Shown here one piece after another: positions 1-10,047 of a DNA stretch of 64,000 bases. This DNA is from Antitrichia curtipendula (taxonomy: Eukaryota > Streptophyta > Bryopsida > Hypnales > Leucodontaceae). The position numbers were made by a program, and so were the translations under genes. Location: contig OX579641.1 of assembly GCA_951230915.1 (NCBI GenBank), positions 1,488,001 through 1,552,000 on the forward strand, written 5' to 3'. Below the pieces are notes generated by a model. That model was given only the letters and a program-made list of their open reading frames with translations. It did no database searches and had not been told where the DNA came from. The number at the start of each line of letters is the position of its first letter. Within the stretch, counting starts at the first letter, position 1.

Positions 1-170
1 ATCAAACTGGAAGAAGCACAAGAGGTCTTGAAGGACTTTTCTCAAATTAATCCATTCCAGTGCATGGTTACAGTACTTAAGTTTAATAAAACCGGCTGTC
101 TTACGAGAAGAAGGACTACGCTTAACTTTAAAACGTCCGTAATTGTCAGTGCATAGAGCACGAGCATCAT
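1..170 (-). CDS. Reverse transcriptase exon of A1, N-terminal fragment
   Basis: The open frame runs from the splice acceptor (AG at 171-172 on the minus strand) to the window edge. It encodes the conserved start of the RT exon: Asp-Asp-Ala, then the DNYGRFKVK stretch, then the Lys-Leu-Lys-Tyr-Cys-Asn segment shared by all three families. The catalytic domain is off-window. Compared with A2 it has the same Arg-to-His and Arg-to-Cys changes as A3, so it belongs to the same sub-lineage. Confidence 0.75.
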
Positions 171-360
171 CTGTGAAAACATAAAAAAGGAAAATTTTAA
201 TGTCATAAGCTGAACTGTAGAAAGGCTTCAGTTTTAAGAGCCGGGCTGAGATATTAGCCTGTCGAGCTACATGCTCTACAGTTGGTTGGAACCAACGAAA
301 ATAATAATAACAGCCGAAGTAGCGGATTGAAAAAACTTGAAATGAGATCATCTATAAGTT

Positions 361-1989
361 CTAAACATTATTCCAATTGAGTATGCGACCCTGGATCACT
401 GGTCTGGGTTTGGGTCGCGAATCTGCAGAGGTGTTAGTTGCCGGGGAGTGCTCGATGCACAGGAATTCAGAGCGGTTGGCAGACACGGGAGATTGATCAT
501 TGCGTCGATTGTTGCCACCAATGAACTGAAAGCCTCCAGGAGACTTGTAGTTCCGATTGTAGTTGCCACGGCCTCCATTGGGTTTGCTTGAACCTCGTCC
601 ACCATTCCTGCTTGTGTAAGCAGGAGGAGTGCGTAGTTGGGCCGGTGGTGGTTCAGAGGCAGCGACATTCATATTAAACTTCCGTCGCTTCTGTGGAGGG
701 GTGGGCGCTACATCGATCGAGAAAGAAGCTGGTTTGAACAACCTTTCCACTTTGCGGGCACCCGGTGCGTCATAATGCTTCGCCAAAAGTTTGGCCGCGG
801 GATCAGTTGCGAATTCAACTGCAGCCGTTTCCATCAATTTGCGGACAGCCGCGAAGGTGATCTGCAGTTTTACGGCACCCTTTGCTGCTCCTTTCATCCA
901 GGTTAGAAAGGCTCCATATTTGGAAGGTAGGGAAGGATAGGTGCTATCAGGGAAAAATTTGCTAAGGTTGTTGATCATGAACCATACACTGTGATCAAAC
1001 CAAAGCATGTTTCCTCTACATCCAGTTTTTGCATTCTGGCTGCACTTACATCTAATGTAAGGTCTTTGGCAATTCCACAGTTGAGAAGTAAACTTGGCAT
1101 TCCTAGGAGTGCAAGTTAATACATCTAATTTTGTGTGGATGTTGATAGAGGTGGTTGTACATTTGTGATGGTCATATAGTGCTATGGGAAAAGCATTGAC
1201 CATCTCAGTGGGTTTTTCAAGAAGCCCAGTGCAACTCAGTGATTTTTCCTCACAAAACTTGACCTCCTGCTCAGATAAATCAGCCCACAGTTTCCACATG
1301 TGGACAGTGATGGGAGCAAGTAAGTTGATGTTTGATAAACACCAGGTCCTATGCGACTTGGCAGACAACTGATCTTCAACAGCACGAGGGGGAAGGAAGG
1401 GTATTGAAGGTCCTTTACCAGAAGCATCCAAGGTGGATAATTCCTTTTCCGATTGTGTAGTCTGTATAGACTCTGATAGATCCTCAATTGCAGCCTTATG
1501 TGCAGGTGCGATATTGAGTTTCGACAGCAGGGGATGAAGTCCGCCCGAAGCTACGGGATCCGGCTGCGAGAGATCAATCGGAGGGGCTACGTCTCCCCAT
1601 TCTTCATGCGGGTTAGCTGCACGTAAAGCTGCCTCCACGCGCCGCGTATTCCCTGCTGCTTCGATAAACTCGAGTTCGTCCCGTTCAAGGAGCGGAACCA
1701 ACACCTGATGGGCCTCCCGCAATCTCTCGAGTCCTTTGGCTTTATCAGATATCGTGGCTATCATGATCGCTGTCCAGTGAGAGAGATCGAGCGTTGTGAG
1801 CAACATGGGGGCGTGCTCACCCTCTTCGTCGCGGTCTGACAAAGCAGTGTTATCGCTGGCTTGAATGAAGTCGTGGACTTCCTGCTCCGCTATCGTGCTC
1901 AGGACTGACTGGACCGCCGGTGAAGGCGCAGGGAGAGGCTCGTCATAGCCAACGGCAGTGAGCTCCTTTGCCCAACCAGATTGAGAATC
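361..1989 (-). CDS. ORF1 protein of element A1 (Cys-rich, RGG-tailed, Gag-like)
   Basis: This single exon is open from a splice acceptor (AG|GAT, AG at 1990-1991) to a TAG stop, about 542 aa. No ATG occurs near the start: the DRDEEGEH region is preceded by a Leu codon in family A but Met in families B and C, so the start codon must come from an upstream exon. See the C1 copy (13995-15626) for domain layout. In A1 one Arg codon in the FLRIEHS segment near the C-terminus has become Cys, unlike A2-A4. Function is inferred as an RNA-binding, Gag-like partner of the RT. I do not recognise the family. Confidence 0.8.
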   Translation of the reverse strand, partial: DSQSGWAKELTAVGYDEPLPAPSPAVQSVLSTIAEQEVHDFIQASDNTALSDRDEEGEHAPMLLTTLDLSHWTAIMIATISDKAKGLERLREAHQVLVPLLERDELEFIEAAGNTRRVEAALRAANPHEEWGDVAPPIDLSQPDPVASGGLHPLLSKLNIAPAHKAAIEDLSESIQTTQSEKELSTLDASGKGPSIPFLPPRAVEDQLSAKSHRTWCLSNINLLAPITVHMWKLWADLSEQEVKFCEEKSLSCTGLLEKPTEMVNAFPIALYDHHKCTTTSINIHTKLDVLTCTPRNAKFTSQLWNCQRPYIRCKCSQNAKTGCRGNMLWFDHSVWFMINNLSKFFPDSTYPSLPSKYGAFLTWMKGAAKGAVKLQITFAAVRKLMETAAVEFATDPAAKLLAKHYDAPGARKVERLFKPASFSIDVAPTPPQKRRKFNMNVAASEPPPAQLRTPPAYTSRNGGRGSSKPNGGRGNYNRNYKSPGGFQFIGGNNRRNDQSPVSANRSEFLCIEHSPATNTSADSRPKPRPVIQGRILNWNNV

Positions 1990-2114
1990 CTACGTTCATT
2001 CCACAGTGTTTTGTAAATTAGGAAGTTTACAGGGCAAGTCAAAGTAGCACAAAGACTAAGTAGTTTAAAGATGCAGACAGGAGCTCACCACTCCTGTATG
2101 GTTGATAAAACAAA

Positions 2115-3346
2115 GAAGGTACAAGACTGAAACACCCCAGAACTGGGCTCCATCTTTTCACAACTTGTCTTAAGGCTAAATATATGCCATAGCCATACAA
2201 TAGACTATTTTAAATCAAATCTTAACTCACATCAGGCTGTACAAAATGGTGTAAAAATATTTTCCTACAACAATAGTTCTTCCTATGTAGGAAAGAAGAG
2301 TCAAATCACAATAAAATCACTTCTTTCTAAGTAGAAAGAAGAGTCACAAATCATAGTAAAATTATCCATAATAGTAAGCACAAAAAATGTAGGAAAGAAT
2401 TGTCCATGTGCTTGAAAAACTTGTCTCAAGAAATCCACAAATTTGGGAAATCAGGATCCAAAGGCTCAGCCTCACCTGTACCCATCCCAAACACAAAACA
2501 AGCCAATGTTACGTGAGTGAGGATGCATCAGGTGTTTAAAGCTGAAAGCCAATTGCTATCTATGTCACAGATCCTAAAATAACAAATATTGGTGAGAAAA
2601 CATGGGTCAAAAGATCACATCAGTGAGTAAAACAAGTGCAGTGAGTGAAAACCAACACAAAACACACTAAAACTCCACACGACCTTTGCCATTCCTGTAG
2701 ACACACAACTTGTTGGAAGATCAAGAGCCACTCCAAACTCCACAAAGTCTCACAGAAGGTAAACCGTCACTCCACAAACTCCTTACAAAGCCAAACAAAG
2801 AGAATGGTGTGTGGTGACACACAACAAGTAAGTTGTTTACAAACTTGGAGGGAAAACCAGAGGGATGCATGAACAAGGTCATTTGGGAAATCAATGCCCA
2901 CTTCTGGTAGTGAAATAGACTAATAAATGCCAACCCATAGTGGGTGGGTGGGTGGTTTTTTCCACTTATTAGACTTATTTTAAATAACTCCATGGAGGTC
3001 CATTGTTAGTGACAAATGGCCTAGGAGATATTATATGTAAGACATGACCTATTAGTAAGCTCAAAGTATTAAGGGGACTTGTAAGCTCCTTAAAAAATAA
3101 TTTAAGCAAATAGGTAAATAATAACAAATTAAATTAAATTAATTTTATTTATTTAAATTTGTTAGAGGCCTTTTAGGAAAATTAAATAAATCTTATAAGG
3201 AGTATGTGCATTGGAGGAATTTGACCAATTGTGAATTGGAATGTAACCAATTTGGTTTAAATTAACCAATAACAATTTGAAGGCAAAATTCTATGTGGCT
3301 TTCAAACAAACATTAATAAATGTAAATTGTTTTAAAGCCAAAGAAG
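2115..3346 (-). repeat. A-type LTR-like repeat, copy 1
   Basis: This is the 5' (sense-strand) repeat of A1. It begins and ends with GAAG and abuts the B-type repeat with a single shared GAAG at 3343-3346. It belongs to the sub-type also seen at 29282-30511, with diagnostic variants in the ACCCATCCC, TTAGTGAC and AATAGGTAAAT segments. It also has a 2-bp longer CACACTA segment. The conserved islands are present: splice donor, TGTGACATAGATAGC block, GACCTTTGCCATTCC box and a run of four GGGT-like units. Confidence 0.85.
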
Positions 3347-3658
3347 ACTAAGACAGGACATCCCTTAACAGGGCTCCATCTTTTCAAAACCTTACTTTGC
3401 AGCCATCAAAGAATCAAAACATATCTCTACTAAATTATAGAGATGTACAAAGCAGTCTCAGGCACTCTTGGAAGTGACATAATATTGCACTATTGTATTT
3501 GAAATAGTCATTTCTATGATCTCAAGTATAATCCAGTGTGGTAACTAATCCTTGTAACAAAGCACAATAAAATGGTAAGATTATCCAAGTGCTTAGAATA
3601 AAACTTTTGCTCCATATACTCCCAAAGTGGAATTTTAGATCTGAAGGCTGCGCCTCAC

Positions 3659-3754
3659 CTGTGCCCGTCCCAAACACAAAACAAATCAATGTTAAGTCAG
3701 TGAGGATGCACGAGGTGTCTTCAGCAACAGCCAATTGCTATCTATGTCACAGAT
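3659..3754 (-). other. Putative small leader exon inside B-type repeat
   Basis: On the minus strand the sequence reads a T-rich tract ending TTGCAG, then ATCTGTGACATAG..., then GGGACGGGCACAG followed by GTGAGG. These are good plant acceptor and donor sites around 96 nt. The block is conserved in A-, B- and D-type repeats. The C type keeps the block and the donor but lacks a clear AG at the same acceptor position. The frame is not conserved (one T more in C and D), so this is more likely a 5'-UTR exon than coding sequence. Confidence 0.5.
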
Positions 3755-3884
3755 CTGCAAAAACCAAAAAAGAGCCAGATGTTTCAAATCAAAGAGCAGA
3801 AAGTATAAGCAGTATCCTAAACACAATCCAAAATTTCAAATTAGTGAGCAGAGAAGGTGAATAGTCTCTCAAACATAATCCAAA

Positions 3885-4019
3885 GACCTTTGCCATTCTT
3901 GTAAAATGTTAGCACTAGAAGATGAAGAGTCGTCCACACAAGCTCTCAAGAAAATGCCCAATTTTCAACCGTCACAGTGAGAAAGGAACAAACTATGGCA
4001 CGGAAGCCACTATATGTCC
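3885..4019 (-). promoter_or_regulatory. Putative promoter and leader start of the B-type repeat
   Basis: The sense strand shows a TATA-like element (rc of CCACTATATGTCC at 4007-4019). About 35 nt further is a GTGACGGTTGA box (rc at 3967-3975) that could mark the start site. The box AATGGCAAAGGTC (rc at 3885-3899) follows about 75 nt later. The last two recur in all four repeat families and a TATA-like site in B, C and D, whereas the sequence between them differs. This is positional and conservation evidence only. The ATGGCAAAG could also be the missing start codon. Confidence 0.45.
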
Positions 4020-4638
4020 ACCGGTTTGCACTTGGGAGAGAGAAAACATGGGAGTGGTTAATATGTTCACAGATTCAAAAAATGGGAGGGAACACACAAA
4101 GTAGTGGTCATAAAGGAGTCGTATGACACTTTCCCACCAATCAATAATTATTCCACAAGTAGTGGTTACTGTAGCCTAATGAAAACTCACCCTTAGTGGG
4201 TGGGTGGGTGGAATTTCCCACTATGGAGGCAATTGTACAATTGAATCCTAAAATTTATCAAATTAGTCACCTCAAGTTGAGATTAGCCCATGTATGTAAC
4301 AAACCTATAGTTGTTTTAACCTTTGTAATTGTTTCTAACACATATAAAGTATCTCTATGCCATAGAAATGTGTAAGAATACAAAGGATATATGTATCTGT
4401 GGATCTATACCATGCGGGACTCATAAACTTATTGATGCTAATGATTTAAAATATATATATACATATAAATTAAAAAGCTATATTGATAAATCTAGGGTTT
4501 TATTATGGTAAAGACTTAGCCCATTTTCAAATGGAACTATACCATACCCTTATGATTTAGAAATGGTCAAAGGAATTACTTTACATGTTTAGAAATTGCC
4601 CCAAAATTGTATGAACTAACATAAATAGTTCCTAGGCT

Positions 4639-4680
4639 GAAGAAGAAGAAGAAGAAGAAGAAGAAGAAGAAGAAGAAGAA
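4639..4680. repeat. (GAA)14 microsatellite at the 3' end of B1
   Basis: Fourteen perfect GAA units sit exactly between the B-type repeat and the conserved 3' block starting GACCCTCC. On the sense strand this is a (TTC)n tail. The duplicate copy has 16 units, so the tract is length-variable as expected of a microsatellite. Confidence 0.95.
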
Positions 4681-4775
4681 GACCCTCCACCACCCCTGGT
4701 GATGTCACCACTATAGGAATTTGGCACTGGTATGCCACACTCCTATAGAGGTGCATACCAGGCTCAAACTTCATG
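4681..4775 (-). other. Conserved 3' block of B1 with hairpin
   Basis: This segment of about 95 bp is almost identical in families A, B and C although their flanking UTR sequence is not. It includes a perfect 9-bp stem (CTGGTATGC/GCATACCAG) enclosing 17 nt, and a CACC...GGTG stem nearer the TTC tail. It is a plausible recognition signal for the reverse transcriptase at the RNA 3' end, by analogy with LINE and Penelope 3' ends. Confidence 0.6.
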
Positions 4776-4822
4776 GTAATTCTTTCAATCTTCTTATTTC
4801 TTAGTAAAGTATAAAGAGAAAC

Positions 4823-6969
4823 TCACAGGGCTGCTTGTATATTTTGGATGTTGACTTGGACCGCAGGGAAGGGTCCGTTGTCCAGGAATTTGCGAATATT
4901 TTTGACCAGGCGTTCACGTTTGAAGCCGTTGTTTGTCATTGTTTGGATTATAATCTGTATCTCATTGATAGCTGCTGAGTCTGTGCTAGAGATATACAGG
5001 ACCGGTAATACTTGAGAAATAGCAATATTATATGCCTGATGGATTGGTCTATTAGACCGAAATTTTATGTACTGCGTGTACTTAAACGGGAGGCTTCTCC
5101 TCTTATCGTACTTTCTGAACGAAAAACCAGATGGATCATCTTCGTGTGCTGTGATCTCGATGTTGAGAAAATGAGCTGAGATACCACGTTTGGGATTTGT
5201 GGCTGAGAACATAGAAGTCTCTTCTTTGATACACAGAATATGCAATGGATAAATCCAGAATGGATTTCTGTCCAGGCGAGGTTGGTTAGGTGACAAAAAC
5301 ATTCTCGGATTGCCAACGTTGATGAGGCAAAGATCGTCGATATAACGGAACGCGGTCTGAAATTTGGACATGATCTCTCGTTGTCCTAGTTTGGCTACCC
5401 TCTGGATGAATCTGATCTCGTAAGCAAGTAGGTACATATTACACCATACCGGAAAGCAGGAGAAACCCATGGGGATTCCCATGCATTGCCGCCAAACGCG
5501 GTCTCCCAATGTGAGGTAGCAATGGTTCATCAACCATTCATGTAATTGTATGATGCGTTCAATACTAAAAGGAATCCAGTTCGCGCTAGAAGGTTGTGCT
5601 GTGGCCCACTTGGCTGCTGCCGGTATCCCATCTTTGGAGATACGGACCCATATGGCAGTCGAAGCTCGTGGATGTAGCTTGCTACTGTGACAAAAGGCAG
5701 TGCGAGTGATAAACGCTATTGCTTCGAGTAAGTTATCAGATCCCTGTAGTGGGATTGATTCATAGCAGCATGTTATATCGCCAACAAATATGTCGTGAAT
5801 TTCTCCGGGTAAATTTAGGGTTGCGTCTTGGGCTGATTCGATGCTCCAGAACATACTGGTCTTTGTCTGTAAGAAGTTCTCGTACCCTTTTTCCGTGACT
5901 GCTGCCCATTGCTTGATGGATTCAAGTGTGGCATTAGATGTTAAGGTTAACAACGTAGCAATGTTTGAAAAAACAGTATGGAATGCATTTGTGATCCATC
6001 TGTACTTTGCTTTATGCTGTTTGTAAGAGGCCATTAGGTAGGGTAGTGCTTGGAACGGCTGAGGGCACTCAGGCAAAACCTGGCTCAGTTCCTCAGTAAG
6101 TTGGTCAAGAATGTTTGTTTGTAGTGTCCAGATGTTGTCAGTCTTACAAGGAGAGAAGTCCTTGCAGTTTAAACGCTCAAGAGCCTGGAACCTGATGTGT
6201 CTCACACATATGAAGCAGGCGTTATTATTTGCTTTGTCCAGTCCTGAGCAAAAAACGTGTTTGGTTAACCATTGTACCTCGTTTTGTACTGCTGGAAGGC
6301 TTAGTATGGGAGGGCCGGAGCTCCTCAGACCATACTTGTTGCTTTTCGATGCCTTTGTAAGTGTATCGAGGCACCAGGTGTGTAACAGTGTGTGTGCCTC
6401 ATCAAAGGGAAAGTCAGTGCTTTCTAATTGTAAGATAGGGATCAGCTGTTCGTATGCATCGAGGATTGTTGCTAAGGCATGAGACACGTTAGTCGGTTGC
6501 AGTGGGATATGATTTAATCCTTGTGCAACAGCATCCCGTAAACCCTTGTGCTGAATTATCGATAGATCCATCGTTCTAACGTGTGGGATCGATTTCGTAA
6601 ATTCAGAGATTTCATTCGCAGTAAGTGGATCTATGAACCTCTGAAATCGTGCAAACGTGTTGCAGGCACACTGGCTAGAATCGTCAAAAAGCTGGACAAA
6701 AGAGAAATGTTTGAATACTGCTACCGGCTTATATAGAACCGTAGCTATATTACTGATATAAGACCAAGCAAAAACCACATCCTCGAGGATGGGACACAAG
6801 TGTTCAAAACGGAAATGGATTAAGAGGTCATGGAAGACCTGTCTAAAATTCACCCACTCCAAAGCTCGGTTACAATATCGCAACTTGACAAAATCAGTCT
6901 TCCTCCGTGAGGAAGCTCGTTGAATCTTGCATCGTCCGTAGTTATCTGTCGTGATGAAGCGTCCTTCTT
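4823..6969 (-). CDS. Reverse transcriptase of element B1
   Basis: One open exon runs from the acceptor TTACAG (AG at 6970-6971) to a stop, about 714 aa. It starts in phase (two nt before the first codon, Glu-Gly-Arg-Phe), so no local start codon is needed. The first in-frame ATG is more than 80 nt further down, inside conserved sequence. RT motifs are in order: Lys-Tyr-Arg-Trp near the fingers, GDITCCYESIP (motif A Asp), GIPMGF (motif B), FRYIDD (motif C), then a thumb-like region with KYDKRRSLPFKYTQYIKFRS. No RNase H, endonuclease or integrase follows. The gap to the ORF1 stop is only 29 nt, too short for a normal intron, so the partner donor must lie inside or upstream of ORF1. It appears intact. 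Confidence 0.85.
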
Positions 6970-6998
6970 CTGTAACACAATTTCACCACGTGAGTGAG

Positions 6999-8630
6999 TC
7001 ACATCTTATCCCAATTTAGGATTCGTCCTTGAAATGTAGTCGAACGAGACTTGGGATGATTCTCGTTCTGGTTTGCTGATGATGGGGTGTTCTCGAGCCT
7101 GAGAAACTCTGATCTTCCCGAACTGGTCGGGGACAGATCTTGGATCCGTGGACTATTTCCAAAGAATTGGAAGCCCCCTGGTGATCGGTAGTTCTTGTTA
7201 TAGTTACCGCGTCCTCCGTTACCTCGTCCAGAGCCCCTTCCTCCGCTGTGGTTTGGGTGGGTCGGAAGGGTACGCTGCTGCGGCATTTGCCCTTTGTGGG
7301 CGGAAACATTCATGTTTATCCGGCGCCTTTTTTGAGGTGGGGTCGGGGCAGTTTCATTTGAGAAAGAAGCAAGCTTAAAGAGCCTCTCGATTTTCCGGGC
7401 TCCCGGAGCTTCGTAGTGCTTACTAAGCAGCTTCTGTGTCGAATTCGTCGCAAACTCCAGGGCAGCTGTCTCCATCAACTTGCGTACAGCCACAAAAGTG
7501 ATCTGCGTCTTGACCGCGTATCGCGCCGCGCTCTTCATCCAGGTGAGAAATGCCCCGTACTTCGAGGGAAGCGACGGGTAAGTACCATCCGGGAAGAATC
7601 TAGTCAGGTTATTAACCATGAACCAGATGCTGTGGTCGAACCACAACATGTTTCCCTTGCAACCTACTTTCGCGTTTTGGCTACACTTACAACGAATGTA
7701 AGGACGTTGGCAATTCCACAACTGTGAAGTATACTTGGGATTTCTAGGTGTGCAGGTAAGCACGTCCAACTTCACATGCACGTTAATCGTTGCAGTTGTA
7801 CACTTATGATGGTCGTAAAGAGCAATGGGAAAAGCATTGACCAAATCTACTGGTTTCTCGTGAATCCCAGTGCAACTAAGTGCTTTCTCCTCACACGCTG
7901 CTACTTCTTGATCAGAAAGATCTGCCCAGAGCTTCCACATGGGAGTCGTGATTGGGGCCAGCAGGTTAATATTAGCCAAACACCATGTGCGGTGGGCTCG
8001 AGCGGAGAGTTGATCTTCCACTGCGCGTGGTGGGAGAAAAGGAATCGATGGGCCCTTACCGGCTGCATCCAACGTCGAAAGTTCTTTTTCGGCTTGCGTG
8101 GTCTGGATGGATTCGGACAGGTCCTCAATGGCTGCCTTGTGGGCCGATGCTATATTTAGCTTTGATAACAAAGGGTGGAGAGTGCTTGGTGGCGCCGCAT
8201 CCGCTTGTGTGAGGTCCACTGCGGGAAGAGTGTCAGCCCACTCCTCGTGGGGATTTGCGGCCCGCAACGCGCCTTCGACTCTTCTCGTGTTTCCTGCCGC
8301 CTCCACGAATTCTAATTCGTCGCGCTCAAGAAGAAGACCCAGCGCCTGGTGCGCTTCGTGTAACCGCTCAAGGCCCTTGTTCTTATCGACCACCGCCGCC
8401 ATCATGATTGCTGTCCAGTGTGACAAATCTAAAATTGCCAGTAACAGCGGGGCGTGCTCACCCTCTTCGTCGCGATCCATCAGCGCTGCGTTATCAGTGG
8501 TCTGGATAAACGCGTGGATCTCAGGTTCAGCGATGGTTGCAATCACGGACTGCACCGCCGGTGATGGTGACGGAAGTGGATTGGTGTAGCCCAGGTTAGT
8601 AAGATCCTGCAGCCACCCGTTCTGTGCTTC
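6999..8630 (-). CDS. ORF1 protein of element B1 (Cys-rich, RGG-tailed, Gag-like)
   Basis: The exon is open from acceptor ATTAG|GAA to TGA, about 543 aa. The extended N-terminus (Glu-Ala-Gln-Asn-Gly-Trp...) aligns with the A and C proteins, confirming that translation starts upstream of the acceptor. It has the conserved DHHKC, NCQRPYIRCKC and GCKGNMLWFDH segments, a basic QKRRRINMN stretch and a glycine-rich GGRGSGRGNGGRGNY tail. It ends in the family-typical QGRILNWDKM. Divergence from A and C is spread along the protein while the Cys/His core stays fixed, which indicates selection on the protein. I cannot assign it to a named family. Confidence 0.82.
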   Translation of the reverse strand, partial: EAQNGWLQDLTNLGYTNPLPSPSPAVQSVIATIAEPEIHAFIQTTDNAALMDRDEEGEHAPLLLAILDLSHWTAIMMAAVVDKNKGLERLHEAHQALGLLLERDELEFVEAAGNTRRVEGALRAANPHEEWADTLPAVDLTQADAAPPSTLHPLLSKLNIASAHKAAIEDLSESIQTTQAEKELSTLDAAGKGPSIPFLPPRAVEDQLSARAHRTWCLANINLLAPITTPMWKLWADLSDQEVAACEEKALSCTGIHEKPVDLVNAFPIALYDHHKCTTATINVHVKLDVLTCTPRNPKYTSQLWNCQRPYIRCKCSQNAKVGCKGNMLWFDHSIWFMVNNLTRFFPDGTYPSLPSKYGAFLTWMKSAARYAVKTQITFVAVRKLMETAALEFATNSTQKLLSKHYEAPGARKIERLFKLASFSNETAPTPPQKRRRINMNVSAHKGQMPQQRTLPTHPNHSGGRGSGRGNGGRGNYNKNYRSPGGFQFFGNSPRIQDLSPTSSGRSEFLRLENTPSSANQNENHPKSRSTTFQGRILNWDKM

Positions 8631-8720
8631 CTAATTTGGACACAGAGGAACCAATTGAATTAGTATTCATTTGTGGCTTTTCAGATTCTAGGTTAAGAAA
8701 AGGTGAAGACAGGAGCTCAC
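8631..8720 (-). other. Leader intron of B1 (90 nt) with hairpin at its donor
   Basis: The donor is GGTGCG|GTGAGC and the acceptor is ATTAG|GAA. The donor lies in the loop of a stem (8709-8715 with 8723-8729, one mismatch). Families A and C have introns of 99 and 88 nt at the same place. The codons before the donor (His-Thr-Gly-Ala) match A (His-Thr-Gly-Val) and C (His-Thr-Asp-Val). B lacks exactly one codon, suggesting the preceding short exon is coding. Confidence 0.55.
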
Positions 8721-8745
8721 CGCACCTGTATGGATAGAACAAAAA

Positions 8746-10045
8746 GAAGACTAAGACAGGACATCCCTTAACAGGGCTCCATCTTTTCAAAACCTTACTT
8801 TGCAGCCATCAAAGAATCAAAACATATCTCTACTAAATTATAGAGATGTACAAAGCAGTCTCAGGCACTCTTGGAAGTGACATAATATTGCACTATTGTA
8901 TTTGAAATAGTCATTTCTATGATCTCAAGTATAATCCAGTGTGGTAACTAATCCTTGTAACAAAGCACAATAAAATGGTAAGATTATCCAAGTGCTTAGA
9001 ATAAAACTTTTGCTCCATATACTCCCAAAGTGGAATTTTAGATCTGAAGGCTGCGCCTCACCTGTGCCCGTCCCAAACACAAAACAAATCAATGTTAAGT
9101 CAGTGAGGATGCACGAGGTGTCTTCAGCAACAGCCAATTGCTATCTATGTCACAGATCTGCAAAAACCAAAAAAGAGCCAGATGTTTCAAATCAAAGAGC
9201 AGAAAGTATAAGCAGTATCCTAAACACAATCCAAAATTTCAAATTAGTGAGCAGAGAAGGTGAATAGTCTCTCAAACATAATCCAAAGACCTTTGCCATT
9301 CTTGTAAAATGTTAGCACTAGAAGATGAAGAGTCGTCCACACAAGCTCTCAAGAAAATGCCCAATTTTCAACCGTCACAGTGAGAAAGGAACAAACTATG
9401 GCACGGAAGCCACTATATGTCCACCGGTTTGCACTTGGGAGAGAGAAAACATGGGAGTGGTTAATATGTTCACAGATTCAAAAAATGGGAGGGAACACAC
9501 AAAGTAGTGGTCATAAAGGAGTCGTATGACACTTTCCCACCAATCAATAATTATTCCACAAGTAGTGGTTACTGTAGCCTAATGAAAACTCACCCTTAGT
9601 GGGTGGGTGGGTGGAATTTCCCACTATGGAGGCAATTGTACAATTGAATCCTAAAATTTATCAAATTAGTCACCTCAAGTTGAGATTAGCCCATGTATGT
9701 AACAAACCTATAGTTGTTTTAACCTTTGTAATTGTTTCTAACACATATAAAGTATCTCTATGCCATAGAAATGTGTAAGAATACAAAGGATATATGTATC
9801 TGTGGATCTATACCATGCGGGACTCATAAACTTATTGATGCTAATGATTTAAAATATATATATACATATAAATTAAAAAGCTATATTGATAAATCTAGGG
9901 TTTTATTATGGTAAAGACTTAGCCCATTTTCAAATGGAACTATACCATACCCTTATGATTTAGAAATGGTCAAAGGAATTACTTTACATGTTTAGAAATT
10001 GCCCCAAAATTGTATGAACTAACATAAATAGTTCCTAGGCTGAAG
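8746..10045 (-). repeat. B-type LTR-like repeat, copy 2 (5' repeat of B1)
   Basis: This is the upstream repeat in sense orientation and should drive B1. I see no difference from the copy at 3343-4642. It ends in GAAG followed by AA and then the GAAG that opens the C-type repeat, a (GAA)3-like junction with no other spacer. Confidence 0.85.
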
Positions 10046-10047
10046 AA

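Larger units (their letters stand above)
1..3346 (-). mobile_element. Retroelement A1, 5' part (cut by window edge)
   Basis: The minus-strand element enters from the left edge. Visible are the first 170 nt of its reverse-transcriptase exon, the complete ORF1 exon, the leader intron and the A-type 5' repeat (2115-3346). It is the counterpart of A3 about 27,167 bp away and shares A3's private substitutions: a His codon replacing Arg in the CNRALEW segment of the RT, and several A-repeat variants. It also carries changes of its own near the end of ORF1, where an Arg codon has become Cys. The downstream half of the element lies outside the window, so whether its RT is intact cannot be judged. Confidence 0.85.
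3343..4642 (-). repeat. B-type LTR-like repeat, copy 1 (3' repeat of B1)
   Basis: It is about 1.3 kb, bounded by GAAG on both sides, and directly followed by the internal (GAA)14 tract. It contains, in sense order, a G-rich run on the antisense strand, a TATA-like CATATAG (4007-4019), the GTGACGGTTG box (3967-3975), the GACCTTTGCCATTCT box (3885-3899) and a 96-nt exon-like block (3659-3754). By eye it is indistinguishable from the copy at 8746-10045. Confidence 0.85.
3343..10045 (-). mobile_element. Retroelement B1, complete with both repeats
   Basis: The order on the sense (minus) strand is: 5' repeat (8746-10045), leader hairpin and 90-nt intron, ORF1 exon (8630-6999), RT exon (6969-4823), conserved 3' block (about 4775-4681), TTC tract, 3' repeat (4642-3343). 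Both repeats look identical by eye, which indicates a recent insertion or homogenisation. Both ORFs are intact. No RNase H, integrase, protease or endonuclease domain is visible, and neither a tRNA primer-binding site nor a sense polypurine tract lies next to the repeats. It is therefore not a conventional LTR retrotransposon. A Penelope-like or novel lineage fits better. Confidence 0.85.

Noticed and set aside
2645..2872. Many ORFs of 60-100 codons in the repeats, such as 2645-2872, 3589-3864, 10251-10451
   Set aside because: They recur only because the repeats recur, shift frame between families, often lack ATG and overlap the splice and promoter islands.
4639..4680. GAA tract as polypurine tract of an LTR retrotransposon
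   Set aside because: It is purine-rich on the antisense strand. The sense strand is (TTC)n, the wrong polarity for plus-strand priming.
4823..6969. Group II intron or bacterial retron RT
   Set aside because: It lies in plant-like DNA with spliceosomal introns, with no maturase domain, no intron RNA secondary structure and no retron RNA nearby.
8098..8589. 163-codon plus-strand ORF opposite ORF1 of B1
   Set aside because: It is an antisense shadow of the strongly conserved ORF1. The A and C families do not keep it open.
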